A stretch of 64,000 nt of DNA from Sipunculus nudus (GCA_026874595.1 CM049310.1:25903058-25967057); one strand, 5' to 3'. Shown: positions 9,801 through 21,620, counted from the first letter of the stretch. A program made the numbers and translations. Notes: generated by a model from the letters alone, not told the origin.

Positions 9801-12164
9801 GCCTCTTTAAGATCAATTTGTGAGTCAGTGGAGGAGGTGCTGGGATTATTATTTCTGGTTCTCTTTTTGTCCATTCTCCTCAGAACATAGTATCACACAC
9901 ATAATTTGCTTTAGGCCTGTAATTTCAATTTTTCAAAATATATACATTGATAAATACCTTGCAGTGGGGCGTAGGTGTTCCTCAGCATCAATAGACGACT
10001 CTATTTATTTTCATGCCCCTATTAGTTCATGGCGGAAGGTACATGTGTACTTAACTGTTGGTGCACAATGTCCACAGAGGTATCCTTTTACAACAAGTTT
10101 ATACTTGTATTATAAGCAAATACCAACTCTCTGCTCTTTGGAGTTGATGGCTTAACTCCTCAGGTACTGTTCATCTACCTTTCAGCTCACAACATGATGA
10201 ATTCCAAAAGAAATATGAAATTTCATTGAGAGCTCATGAACGTGTGTGTGCACTGGAACACTGGCGCCCCCCCCCCCCCCCTCCGGAAAAGGATTTACTC
10301 ATTTTACGTGATAATTATTTAAGCTAATGAGCTTATTTCGAGCACACAATAATATATAACATAGTTTTAATTGTATACTAGAAATTAAATCAAAACTTTG
10401 TAATTTTGTTGTGTAATAAGCATAAATTTTAAATCATTATCCTTAAATTTTGCCCAACTTCGATAACGGCACATTTTTTTCCTGTAAACACTGTTGATTT
10501 CATTTTCACAGCATATACACATAAAGATTTAATCTTGTAATATCTGAAATATCAAAGGAATTGATTGAACGTTTCAAAGGAATTGATTAAGAAAAGTAGA
10601 TTGTTTTTCAATTTTTAACAGACCAGTCAACTGTTGTTTACATCAACATAACCCAGTACATTGAGTTATACAGCCCTTTGTTATGAAATCCAATCCAGGC
10701 ATCTGCCCTATCTCAACTTGGATGGGCTTCCGCTCTGTCCTTACCCCTCCCAAAATTAGATGAATTTGTAATTTTGTATATTTGATCCATTCTTGTTCAA
10801 GAATTTTGCTACATTTTGGATTATATATTGTATCACAAGGTGTTAAAATGATAAAAGTGCACATTTAATTATGTCCACAAAGTGGTGTATTGCTACTAAA
10901 TTGTTGATGTTCATAAGATGAGGAATTCCTTCCCTCAGAACAGTTAAAACATTTGAATATTTTTTTCACCAGCCCTGTTCAGTAGCCTGCATGTCACCCT
11001 TGTTGACCTTTCAGACTAATTATACACGCTTCAAACGGGGAATACTAGACAACCAGCTCGCTCTTGGCAGGTCACATCTGGCCCCAGGTGCCAACCCCCC
11101 CCCCCCCCCCCAATCCTCCTCTAGTTGTTGTTTTGGTCAACAACATAACAATAAACAATAATGATGATTTTTTATTGGTTTATAATAACAGCTTTAAGAA
11201 AAATTAATAGAAACGGGAATTGATAGTTAATTAGTAACAGGGAATTACCTGGCAATTACTGATGTAGTATGGAACTTGTATGGATGGCCCTTAATGTATT
11301 CCAAAGTACACCATTTAGTCACCTTATGGGTATTTTTCATTTCAAACTTAATAATGAAAAAAAATTGAAAAAAATTTATCTATACTTTTAGGGATTATAT
11401 GAAGCAAATCAATGATAGACAAGGCTGCAGTTAATTATATTTATTTAATCTTAATTTACAGGTCGTTTCCAAGTGTTTTAGTTTGTTAATTTATATTATT
11501 TGCAAATTAAGAAAAAATAAAATATGTCGAACATTTTAAATATTACTCGGACAAGTACTCATTTAAGATGTCAATATGTTTGACTAATGATATAAAGAGT
11601 CATGTCTGTAGCAGATGTCACATAATACTATGTAAATAATCAATATTTATATTAAAGATTTTTTTTCATTTTGTTCTTATATTTGATATCTGATATTATA
11701 TAAAAAATATAAAATTATTCACATGTGATTAAACAAATCAGAGCTTAGACAGGTTCTCCTTTTGTCTATAAGGTAATAATTGTCCAAAGACTCTTGCTAT
11801 GTTCAGTGTGTAGAACATAAATTAACATATGTTAAACATAAATTAGAGCCGTAAACCCAGGTACCTTATTTAAATTTGTGAAATTTGTATATCCTGGATT
11901 CTCAACAATTTTGTTTGACCGAAACTGAATAAATACTCATGAGATATAATTTACATGATAAAACTGGGAAAATGTTGTATACATGTAGAATCAGGCCAAA
12001 TCAAAACCTGTTTGACAATAGTACTCCATTTCAAAATGTAAATTATTTAAATTGACATCAGTCGTCTTCCCTATATCGCAGGATTTTATCAAAATCTTTC
12101 ATAACCATGAGTCCTTTGTCTTAAACCAGTTGGTTGTAATATCTACAATAGGCATTAAGAAGAA
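9801..12164. other. Unassigned interior of the insertion, right side
   Basis: AT-rich with no supported gene. Poly-C runs occur at 10266-10280 and 11095-11111. Short frames at 9820-10155 and 10643-10864 have no recognisable motif. Confidence 0.35.
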
Positions 12165-12419
12165 TTAATTTTATGTTTTGAAACTGGTTTCAAACATGAA
12201 AGTGTATGTACATTCCCCCAGTGAATAAGAGAATCATCTCTTGATTAATCAGTATACTCAAACTCGTCTATATTACCACAAAACAGATCAAGCTGACCCT
12301 ATAAGTTGTTTCGTATACCTGATGACCTTGGCCTTGATTCAAGTTACTTTACTGATAACAACTTTATCTGAAACTCATTCAATCAATTTCCCATTGAAAC
12401 TATGATATCTTGTAAACAT

Positions 12420-12484
<65 letters not shown>

Positions 12485-12860
12485 TTTCGAGCAAAAAAAG
12501 CTATCATCTGCTTTTAGGGCCTCAAAGTGGCCGTGACCTTGACCTTTGGCCTTGATTTTGACCTCAGATGGCCGTGAAATTATGCTTATCATGTCGGCCA
12601 TGCTTAAAAACATACAACCAGATACCAAGAACATCCAAATCTGCCAAGGCATTCCAGAAATATTGTGATCCGAAGGTTGCACGGCATGATTGTGGCAAAT
12701 TACCGATATAGAGGTAGGATTGGCTGCAGGGCAGAACTACCGTCTGTGCAACTTAAGACTGTCATTTTCTAATGCCCCAAAGTATACTACAATGGAAAAT
12801 AAACCTAAGATTAACGATAAAGTTTTGCAATTAAATCGATGTATCCCGGGCACTATTAAA
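12165..12860 (-). repeat. Right inverted-repeat arm
   Basis: Reverse complement of 4056-4620 with two extra pieces: an AT microsatellite and about 100 bp (12680-12780) next to the outer edge. Shared blocks include CATTCCAGAAATATTGTGAT at about 12648-12670 and the outer edge at 12785-12855. Confidence 0.7.
12423..12482. repeat. AT microsatellite inside the right arm
   Basis: About 60 bp of TA repeats. The left arm has only CTCTATATAAATTATTAT at the equivalent place, so the repeat expanded after the two arms were formed. Confidence 0.95.
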
Positions 12861-14210
12861 TTCCTCGCAGAAATCAACTGAGGTTTTTACCCCCCAAGCT
12901 ACGGATTCTTCTTTGCATTCAGACGGCACATGGGCCTCCGTAGCATCAAACTCTTTATTAGAGTCAATAAAGGAGTTGTACCCCTTGTTTACATGAAAAG
13001 AGCCTGGCTTAGACTTTGAAACAAACCCAGAAGGTTTGCTATTTGGTTTATTCGCAAGTTTCCAGCAGTCAGATATTATATGACCTTCCTTCTTGCAGTG
13101 ATTACAGGTTTACTACGAAAATGACTGGTCTTTGTTGGACTTGGACACAGTGGACGTGGACTGAGATGTAGCAATGGACTTTGCTGAACTATCAGGACTA
13201 CTAATACTGGATGACTGCGCTTTAAATTTCTTTTGACCTTATGATTTACATTCCTGTTTTTGAATGACTGCTTTGATTTGCTAGTAAAGGACATTTTGTA
13301 TGTTAATGAATAATCATCAGCTAATTGAGCAGCAATGTCAAGTGTTTCAGGACTTTTCTCATCAAGAAAAGTTTTACATCTGCGTTAATACAGCGCTTGA
13401 ATTCTTCAAGCAAAATCAACTGGCGTAAATTGTCATAATCTTTCATTACATTTTTAGAAGTACACCAGCGATCAAACAACTGCTCTTTTGACCTGGCAAA
13501 TTCGACGTAGGTCTGATTTTTGCGCTTTTCCCGATTTCTGCATTTCTTGCGGTAAGCCTCCGGAACTAACTCATAACCTTTTAGGATTAACCGTTTTATC
13601 TGGTCATAGTCAGCAGCGGCTTCTACTGAAAGCTCTGTATAAATTTATCTGGCTTTGCCAGTCAATACATTTTTGTAATAGCACAGTCCAATTTTTCTTA
13701 GGCTTTTTTAAATTTTCAGCTACTTTCTCATAGTGTCAGATATATTTATCAACCTCTTTTTCTTGAAAAGGTGGGACATGTCTAATGTGTTTAGTAACAT
13801 CAAAATCGTGAGTTGGGGCAGCACGTAGACTAAGTTCTAGTTTTCGTCTTTCTAAAACCAGTCGTTTTAACTCAGTTTCCTTTTTCTTTTTCTGGTCTTT
13901 CTCTTTCTAACCTTTCATACTCTTCCCTCTCTAACTGTTTTAATGCTAGCTCATGTTGCATTTCTAACTTCTTTAATTCTAATTGCATAGCAAGGCTATC
14001 ATATTTTTATGTTTCCACTTCACTCCCTTCAATTAAACCTTTGCTAACTAGATCCTGCATTATTTTAGCAATGATATCAGGCTTTCTCAAAGCTTTTTTC
14101 ACACTTAGCCCTAAGTGTTGTACCAAACGCAACAACTGTTCTTTTGTCAACTGTTCAAGTTGATCAGGGACGGGATCGTCAAAAAATGTCTGAGGTTTGA
14201 AATCTGCCAT
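12861..14210 (-). pseudogene. gag: SAP-like start, SCAN-like capsid, CCHC knuckle
   Basis: Coat-forming polyprotein of the gypsy element. The start is taken at ATG 14210 (MADFKPQTF). An SAP-like helix pair at about residues 15-60 has EQLLRLVQHLGLSVKKALRK. Next comes a Glu/Lys/Arg-rich coiled coil (about 14000-13850), then a capsid segment with YELVPEAYRKKCR near 13565-13525, a motif shared with SCAN-type domains. At about 13110-13070 is a zinc knuckle, CNHCKKEGHIISDC (C-X2-C-X4-H-X4-C), followed by a Ser/Lys-rich tail. At least four frameshifts or stops are needed to read through. The tail ends at the 8.8-kb insertion. Confidence 0.8.
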
Positions 14211-14351
14211 GTTAAGATGTTGAAACAATAACAAAAAAACACTGCGATAAATCCTGTATACAATGTATTGTAAATATTATGTAATCTTGTAAACAATGTA
14301 TGATAAAACAATGGTCCAGTTCAAGGCCCAATTAATTTTCAAAATTATTAA

Positions 14352-14369
14352 GCCATCCCGGAGGAGCCC
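14352..14369 (-). other. Putative primer-binding site
   Basis: Ten bases inside the 5' LTR edge on the minus strand lies TGGGCTCCTCCGGGATGG, which starts with the TGG expected opposite a tRNA CCA end. The matching tRNA was not identified. Confidence 0.4.
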
Positions 14370-14378
14370 AAAATTTTA

Positions 14379-15222
14379 TGTTACGGAACCTAATATCAAC
14401 AGATCACGTATGCGTGACGAACACAAACCCTGTCATGGAGATAAAAAAATAGATTCTGTTACAACAGGCAGCTTGAAATGTCTAGGGAATGAATAAAGAA
14501 GTCAGTGTTTTTTTTAACTAATAACTATAATTCATTTTTAAAACAACCCTAACATTACAATACACTAAATCAATACAATTACACAGTACAACAACAGTAT
14601 ATCAGCAAATCAATATAATCACACAGCCTAATAAACAATGTGCACAGTACCTGGATACCACCACTGTCACAGCGACAAGTCCTTTAAATGTATAAGCAGG
14701 ACGAATAGTTCACACAAATCTTCCCAGAGAATAACAGTCCAATGTAAAGTTCTTGTTACAATCCCGAAAGTAAACTGAAGACCAAATAAGATTCGTCACA
14801 AATCCAGAAGAAAATCTGAAGAAAATCTATAACTGCCGCACTTATCGGAATAGGTCCCACAACTGACTTACACGGTTCTGTGTCCGCCGGAATATTCTCT
14901 CACCTCTCTCCCGGCTTGAAAACACAGCCCCCTATTTATAAGCTCTCGCTGCAAGCAGAGAATTTTCCATTTCTCGAACAATCCAAAGAACCCAACATAA
15001 TAAACACGCTCAAAGAACATACTAGAACAAAGAACGCTGTGTATCTATACGCAAGGGTTCGACCAATGCGGATTAAACCGAGCCTGCAACATCCGGCCAG
15101 GCGAGGCCGCTACAACACGAGCTACGAACCAAATGTCAACAACGCATGGAGCACCCCTGCGCACAATAAAAAAAAAACACATGCAAAACCGCTGCACACA
15201 ATAAAAGGGCACCTGAGATACT
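14379..15222 (-). repeat. 5' LTR of the gypsy element
   Basis: Runs from TGTTACGGAACC at the inner edge (14379, read on plus) to about 15222. Shares long blocks with the other two LTR copies. TATA box (TATAAATA on minus) at 14940-14933. The outer edge is more diverged than in the copy ending at 1142, so its exact limit is uncertain by about 15 bp. Confidence 0.75.
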
Positions 15223-16149
15223 GTGTATCAAAAAGAAAACGATTGTTCACAGAATGACACTATTCACCTATGCAGCTTCCACTGTCAAAATATGTAACAA
15301 TCTGACGCATCTGTACTCGCCTTGGCGGCACGTGGTGATCTATCAAGCTATTTTAATCCCTTATTATGTTCCTGTTAATGTTTTTTTATACCTCCAAGTT
15401 TTACATGATTTTGTCGTTATTGTGATAGATTCCTGTTGATATTACATATAGCATGAGAATCACAGACTGTAGTGTGGGTAACCTGGGCGTAACCTGCCTT
15501 GAGGATATAGGGATGCCTGCTTAGACCTCCTTATATGACATTTTTCAGTTTATCATGGTGGATAAAGTATCAATATGAGAATATACGTGATATTAAATTA
15601 AGAAAAAAAAAACAATGCATCCCTCTCTTATGGTGAATTAAAAAAGTAGATAGCCTCGGATTTAAACCGAATAAATATATAAACCTGATAATTAAAATAA
15701 CAAGAAAAGTGAAGGGGGCCAAGAAACCCTTCTGTACCGACTCGAAAATTTTTCTCGGAGGCTCTTGCGGAGGCCTGCATTTTTATGAGTATGCATATTT
15801 CTAGTGTTCTTTATGTCTTTTTTTTCTTTTTCAACTGGCATTTTTTAAAATAAACATGTTAAACGCACATACAAGGACTGAACTGGTGCCTTCACACAGA
15901 TCGTTCGATTCATGTATATACTGCCTCAGAGCTAACAAGAAACTCTGCTCATGAGCAAAACCTTATGGTCTACATGCACCAGTACAAGGGTCTCACGAGT
16001 ATTTAATGTTTGCAATATTTCAATTGTAGGCGTGTGAAATTTACTTTGTATAGATGCATGTTAGTTTGATTTTAACTTGCCGGAGCTCCCACAATATTTG
16101 TGGTAACTAGTGCCTTACAAAAGCTATATGATTTAGGATACAGAACATT
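15223..16149. other. No gene recognised
   Basis: AT-rich intergenic sequence. Short frames show no motif, splice context or repeat structure. Confidence 0.4.
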
Positions 16150-16355
16150 TTTATAAAGTTATTTTTAGACAGCTTCAGATAGTTGTTTCGAGAGAGCACG
16201 AAATTGTTATTTCGAGAGAGTTCGAGATATGTATTTCGACAAAGCTCGGGATAGGCATTGCGACAGCTCGGGGGCTCGGGATAGGCATTGCGAGAGCTCG
16301 AGATAGGCATGGCGGAGTTTGAGATAGGCATCGCGAGAGCTGGAAATAATACTGA
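16150..16355. repeat. Degenerate tandem repeat, unit about 24 bp
   Basis: About eight imperfect copies of a unit like CGAGATAGGCATTGCGAGAG, with substitutions and small length changes. The minus-strand frame here (MPISSSRNAYPE-like) is a by-product of the repeat. Confidence 0.75.
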
Positions 16356-16410
16356 ATCCGTATGCATTATTACCACCAACAATTTACATTTGAATGCATC
16401 ACCCGTTGAC

Positions 16411-17315
16411 TAGTGGTGGGCCGATCATCGAGTTTTATCGAAAGTCAGTCGGTTTGCTGCCACTTTCAAGCGCTCCATTACCAAAGGCCACATCGATTAC
16501 ATCATAATAATGATTGTTTTCTATCAAAAATGCATTTGAGTTATAGGCAAAAATGATTCTTCCATTTTATACCACATTCCGCGCTTCATATAATGAGTCT
16601 GTGTTCCCAAATAACTTCCGTATGTAACTGAGTATGACACAGTAGATGCGAGAACGGAGGACTTATTAAACTTATTATCTGTGAACTCGCAGGGAGCTGC
16701 AGAATTGGCGGAGAGTTTTCTGACGAGATGTACATTGCAAAATATGGGCGGGAAGGCGTTAAAATACTCCATAAATTCTCCAGGTCTATGCCAATTTTGC
16801 GAGATTCTCTTAAAAATAATCTATTCAACCGATGCCAGGTGCCGCTGTTTAGGCCGTCCTTAAAAAATTCTTTGTTGGGGCTAACCCGGCCGGTCTAGTA
16901 TTTGGATTTCCGCTGGAATTTTTTCTGGACTAGGTTGCAATTTTTTGTTGTTGGTGTGATGTGCCCAAAGCGCACCTGGGCCCGTAAAATCTGCCTTCAT
17001 GTGCTAGAAAAACAGCCCCTCTATAGGCCTAACATTCTTAGATGCTCTTAATTTACATTATGAAAGATTTTACCCGACGTTGCCGATCGTTTAATGTGAT
17101 CCTTAAAATTAGTCTGTGTCTATATACGTGGAAGATCGTTACACTCGTGCGCGAAAGGAGAATACCTGCCGGGGAAACGCAGGCAATGTTTCTTTGATAA
17201 ATGCATGTTTCTTTGATAATTGTATATAATTGTCTGAAACGATTTATAATCGATCATCAGTCGGTTTGCTCAAACCGATGATCGATTATGAAAAAGGAAC
17301 CGACTCCCACCACTA
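16411..17315. mobile_element. Non-autonomous hAT-type element with perfect 8-bp TSD
   Basis: The ends are TAGTGGTGGG at 16411 and its complement CCCACCACTA ending at 17315. Both are flanked by CCGTTGAC (16403-16410 and 17316-17323), an exact 8-bp target duplication as hAT transposases make. Inside is an inner palindrome near 17255-17290 (CGGTTTGCTCAAACCG). No transposase frame is present in the 905 bp, so it needs a partner element. Confidence 0.85.
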
Positions 17316-17567
17316 CCGTTGACCAAGTAATATAAAGCATTGAGAATTAAAATGGTCTCTTTTGTGTAAACTCGAGAAACTTTTAACAAGTGACGACCCA
17401 TATGCAATGACACCAAGGTAAATCTGACACACGTCACAGGGACCTAATTTGGATTTTATACAACAAAATATGGTTCAACAGGAATTTGCTTCCATTATAA
17501 TTACTTGCATCAAGATTTTTCCTTGATTTCATATCTGGTTTCTGGGTAAAACGGTTATAATTTAAAA

Positions 17568-17819
17568 CAAGTCAATGAACGGACATACGTCGGACAAAGG
17601 TCCAGTCAGTGAACGAACATACGACGGACAAAGCTCCAGTCAATAAACGGACATACGACGGACAAAGGTCCAGTCAATGAACAGATATTCGACGGACAAA
17701 GGTCCAGTCAGTGAACGGACATATATATATGTATTCGACGGACAAAGGTCCAGTCAATGAACAGACATACGACGGGCAAAGGTGCAGTCAATGAACGGAC
17801 ATACGACGGACAAAGGTCT
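17568..17819. repeat. 34-bp tandem repeat, seven copies
   Basis: Unit GTCAATGAACGGACATACGA + CGGACAAAGGTCCA. Copies start at about 17568, 17604, 17638, 17672, 17706, 17752 and 17786. The fifth has a 12-bp TATATATATGTA-like insertion. The copies abut with no spacers, so this is a minisatellite. Confidence 0.9.
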
Positions 17820-18582
17820 CATGCACACATTCGAGTGCACTGCGAGGTTTCACTCCGAAATCTAGCCGTTTCGCCTGGCAATTTGAAATTACAATAAAAA
17901 GGCAATAAAGTTAATATAGAACATACATAGACAACATTTATTTCAAATGTAACGGTTATAAAGAATATGACTGTCTGTTTGTTTTTAAAACTACAACCGG
18001 GGAACTACATTGCGGCGTGATATCGGTGACGCTGCGGTGTAAATGTATACACGTGGCACCCGGTTTATACAAGTGTTTGGTAAACCCTGGAGACGTCCGG
18101 GTCCCACTCTCGCCTCATCTTTGGGTGGTCTCGAGAGAATATGAATTCTTCGAGGGAGTTGCGAGTGGTTTGGGTCCATGTTGTCCGTCATGTTGTACTT
18201 AGTGGTTGCCTCGAAGCCGCTGCAGGAGCGTCTCGTATGGACAACTTAAGGAACTGCAGGTCCTTTTATTGCCTCAGTAGATCTTGGCCCCGTGCGGAGG
18301 TTGACAGCCTAAAAGTACCGACTGTGTAGCGGAAAATATGGACCTTCCGTCCATTACGTGTTTCCATCATCATATGCATTACGCTTTGAACACTGCGTGT
18401 GACCTCCTGGTAACCTTCCACTCACACACTGTGAGAAAAAACAGGATTTTTCAAGTTTTGCAACACCCAGTCAGTTTGCGCTCGATAAAGTAAAATCTGC
18501 TTGGCTCTGCGTTTAAACAAATCTGCAGAACTGGTAGAAGGAATCTGATTGGCTTAGTGTGTAAACAAACACGGCAGCGCCC
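17820..18582. other. GC-richer region upstream of the RecQ-like exon
   Basis: Contains several short overlapping frames on both strands (17991-18191, 18017-18202, 18141-18329) without recognisable motifs. It may be the original 5' flank or promoter of the RecQ-like fragment, since only copy 1 of the triplication has this upstream sequence. Confidence 0.3.
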
Positions 18583-18790
18583 ATGGCAAACTCGTGTAGC
18601 ACTGCAAGAAAAGAAATATGCCAACAGTGGGTGATAACTGATCTCAAGCTACACCAGCAAGTCAGTATAGAGAAAGTTGACGATTGCATCGTGTGTATTC
18701 CAACGGGGGGGGGGGGGGGGTGGAAAAAGTCTGTGCTATCAAGCGTTTTCCACCGCAGTGCAAAGTGACCGATACCTCGAAGAACATTCC
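18583..18790 (+). pseudogene. RecQ-like helicase first exon, copy 1 (frameshifted)
   Basis: RecQ enzymes are 3'-5' DNA helicases of superfamily 2. From ATG 18583 the frame reads through VITDLKLHQQVSIEKVDDC and CIVCIPTG, then a run of 16 G (18705-18720), then in another frame GKSLCYQAFSTAVQ and VLVISAM. TGGGKSLCYQ with this context is the RecQ Walker A (motif I), and VLVIS before a Pro is motif Ia. Six G would give an unbroken TGGGK; sixteen put the two halves in different frames. This is the only copy that keeps an ATG and N-terminal residues (MANSCSTARKEICQQ). Later helicase motifs were not found nearby. Confidence 0.7.
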
Positions 18791-19671
18791 ATTGTGCTGG
18801 TGATATCTGCAATGGGATGGTTAAATATTGGGGGAATTCCACAGAGACAGCACCGCCTGGTTGCCAAACCTGACCAGCATTCGCGGTTTAATGCAGCGGG
18901 TAGTGTAGCGAATTGTTAAGCATAGCGTCACCGCTGCTTTTGGAGCGTACATATGCATAATGTTGTCAACTTATAAATTCCCGGTATTGCTGCGCTCAAA
19001 CGAATTGAATGCCGGATCTATTTGGATGCTGTATTTATAGATCCTATTTCATACATCCTGGAAAAGAAGTACCCCCGAGTCTTATCAAAGCTTTGATTTA
19101 GTTCTGAATGACCACATCTAAGAGTCTGTGTGAACATTATAGAAAATTGATACCACCTCCAGTTCTTGGGGTTAGCAAACCTTCAAGGTACAGCTCTGTC
19201 TTCTAAAATTAGGGTTAATGATGTTTCGGTGTCGATAATGTTTTAATCGGGAACAGTAGTTTTGTTGTCTGCAGACGCGTTTATAGTATAAAAGAATTTG
19301 TACCACAACAGATCAAACATATTTAAGCAATCCTTTATCAGAACGAAGGTTTTCAAAGAACTTGGCACGGATCATTGTCGTTTGACAGAACCTTGTCTCG
19401 AAACCATATGTGAGTAGGAGAAAGGCGCCTCTTTATATTCGAAGGCGGGATATGTCAAAAGCTAAGCATATCAGCGTTAATAACAATTCTTTGCATCAGT
19501 ATCAGCAATTCACACAGCATCAGAGAGAAAATTTAAATCTTCAAAAAAAAGAAGCGGAGAAATTCATCGATAGAGAATAAAATCTTGCGGTTAATACTTT
19601 TGATATTTCATAATATATCCATCTATATTTTTCAAGCACCGTGGGCTCTATCATCGTTTATTAATGAATTA

Positions 19672-19760
19672 CAGTAAAACCTTTGAATAACGGACACTGA
19701 CGGGACCCGACATTTTGCCCACAATAAGGAGGTGCCCTAAGTAGTGAAGTTAAGATTTTG
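19672..19760 (+). mobile_element. pogo/Tigger-like terminal sequence, copy 1
   Basis: Directly after TA is CAGTAAAACCTTTGAATAAC, then GGACACTGACGGGACC and an AAGGAGGTGCCC block. This resembles the terminal inverted repeat of TcMar pogo/Tigger elements, which insert at TA. The opposite end was not found, so only one end is supported. The same sequence recurs at 21621 and 23567. Confidence 0.5.
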
Positions 19761-20566
19761 TGACCTACTTTCTTGCAATCATTCGAAAAAAAACGTGTTG
19801 CTAAATATGAGGCAGGGGGTCTTATATTAATACAGGACAAAAAAGTATTGAAGAAGTATATATAGTATAGTATAGTATAGTATCCATATAGTAAATTAGG
19901 AAAAATATTTTGAAAGCAATCTAAAGCTAATCAGCATTAAGGGATTTGGACTCATTAAAGATTTCTTTAACAAACTTGCTTAAATAAGGACTTTCGTTAC
20001 AATATATGAGTGCTTAATAGCTCGCACTTAATGTAAAGGATATATCCTGTAATAAATGTCAGAGTGGTAATATATTAGAAGTTAGTCAGAATGCCTGGAA
20101 TTGAAAAATATTTAAGCCACACCAGGTTCACTAACCATGAGCCGAAGAAGGACCTATGCCGTCAGGGGTTAACTACGCCGTTGTTAGCAGCCATGGACAC
20201 AAATGTGATGGGTTAGAAAAAAGACGCTAACATTAACTATGCAAAAATTTAAAGAGTTTTTACATACTGATCTGGAAGTGTAAGAAAATAATACAGTTTG
20301 GAGGAGCAAATGGTTAATATAGAGCCTTTTATTTACTGAGAGAAAAAACAGGTCTCTGTAAGATGAAATCAGAAAACTACAAGCAGGAAAACAAGAGATA
20401 CAAAGGGAACATGGTACAGTTAAAACGAAATTTAATGACATATAACGGGATTCTCGAGAATATATTATCAGACGTTTTTGTATACCTGAACTAAGTGTCG
20501 GAAACTGTTAAAGAATATACACAAAAACCATCAAAGAAAACAAATATTTGGATATTTGAGCAATGG

Positions 20567-20770
20567 GTGATAACTGATCTTAGGCTACACCAGCAAGTCA
20601 GTATAGAGAAAGTTGACGATTGCATCGTGTGTATTCAAACGGGGGGGGGGGGGGGGGGGAGGGTGGTGGAAAAAGCCTGTGATACCAAGCGTTTTCTACC
20701 GAAGTGCAAAGTGACCGAAACCTCGAAGAACATCCGATTGTGCTGGTGATATCTGCAATGTGATTGGTTA
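20567..20770 (+). pseudogene. RecQ-like helicase exon, copy 2 (two lesions)
   Basis: Lacks the N-terminal residues of copy 1 because the duplication joint falls in the exon. Reads VITDLRLHQQVSIEKVDDC, then a run of 19 G (20641-20659) and AGGGTGGTGG. In the frame of KSLCYQ the Cys codon is TGA, a stop. Walker A is therefore broken both by the run and by a nonsense change. Confidence 0.65.
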
Positions 20771-21620
20771 AATATTGGGAGAATTCTACAGAGACAGCAC
20801 CGCCAGGTGGCAAAACCTGACCGGCAACCGCGGTTTAATGCAGCGGGTAGTGTAGCGAATAGTTAAGCATAGCGTCACCGCTGCTTATGGAGCGTACATA
20901 TGCATAATGTTGTCAACTTATAAATTGCCGGTATCGCTGCGCTAAAACGAGTTGAATGCTGGATCTATTTGGATGCTGTATTTATAGATCCTATTTCATA
21001 CATCCTGGAAAAGAAGTACCCCCGAGTCTTATCAAAGCTTTGATTTAGTTCTGAATGACCACATCTAAGAGTCTGTGTGAACATTATAGAAAGTTGATAC
21101 CACCTGCAGTTCTTGGGGTTAGCAAACCTTCAAGGTACAGCTCTGTCTTTTAAAATTAGGGTTAATGATGTTTCGGTGTCGATAATGTTTTTATCGGGAA
21201 CATTAGTTTTGTTGTCTGCAGGCGCGTTTACAGTATAAAAGAATTTGTACCACAACAGATCAAACATATTTAGGCAATCCTTTATCAGAACGAAGGTTTT
21301 CAAAGAACTTGGCACGGATCATTGTCGTTTGACAGAACCTTGTCTCGAAACCATATGTGAGTAGGAGAAAGGCGCCTCTTTATATGTGAAGGCGGGATAT
21401 GTCAAAAGCTAAGCATATCAGCGTTAATAACAATTCTTTGCATCAGTATCAGCAATTCACACAGCATCAGAGAGAAAATTTAAATCCTTAAAAATAATGG
21501 AAGCGGAGAAATTTATCGATAGTGAATAAAGTCTTGCGGTTAATACTTTTAATATTTCATAATATATCCATCTATATTTTTCAAGCACCGTGGGCTCTAT
21601 CATCGTTTATTAATGAATTA

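Larger units (their letters stand above)
4056..12860. mobile_element. About 8.8-kb insertion with long inverted repeats
   Basis: The two edges are inverted copies. The left edge reads GGGATACATCGATTTAATTG and the right edge has its reverse complement ending near 12850. Similarity continues inward, with gaps, for about 560 bp on the left (4056-4620) and about 690 bp on the right (12165-12860). The right arm has about 100 bp absent from the left and an AT microsatellite at 12423-12482. The block interrupts a gag-pol frame, so it arrived after that element. It may be a foldback or long-TIR DNA transposon carrying later insertions, or an inverted duplication. No target duplication could be fixed. 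Confidence 0.6.
403..15222 (-). mobile_element. Ty3/gypsy LTR retrotransposon, Gmr1-like, split by an insertion
   Basis: Read on the minus strand, the parts are 5' LTR (15222-14379), a primer-binding-like site, gag (SAP-like start, SCAN-like capsid, CCHC zinc knuckle), an acidic spacer, aspartic protease, H2C2 integrase, reverse transcriptase to its catalytic motif, then a 3' LTR (1142-403). Integrase lies before reverse transcriptase, the reverse of ordinary Ty3/gypsy order but the known order of Gmr1-type elements, whose capsid is related to the vertebrate SCAN domain. The frames carry stops and shifts, and the RT thumb and RNase H are missing, so the copy is dead. A block of about 8.8 kb is inserted between gag and protease. 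Clade assignment rests on domain order and motif likeness, not on a tree. Confidence 0.78.

Noticed and set aside
17568-17819. CRISPR-like array (34-bp repeat)
   Set aside because: Copies abut with no unique spacers and there is no cas gene; the host is an animal. The 22-bp array at 38-40.5 kb fails for the same reason.
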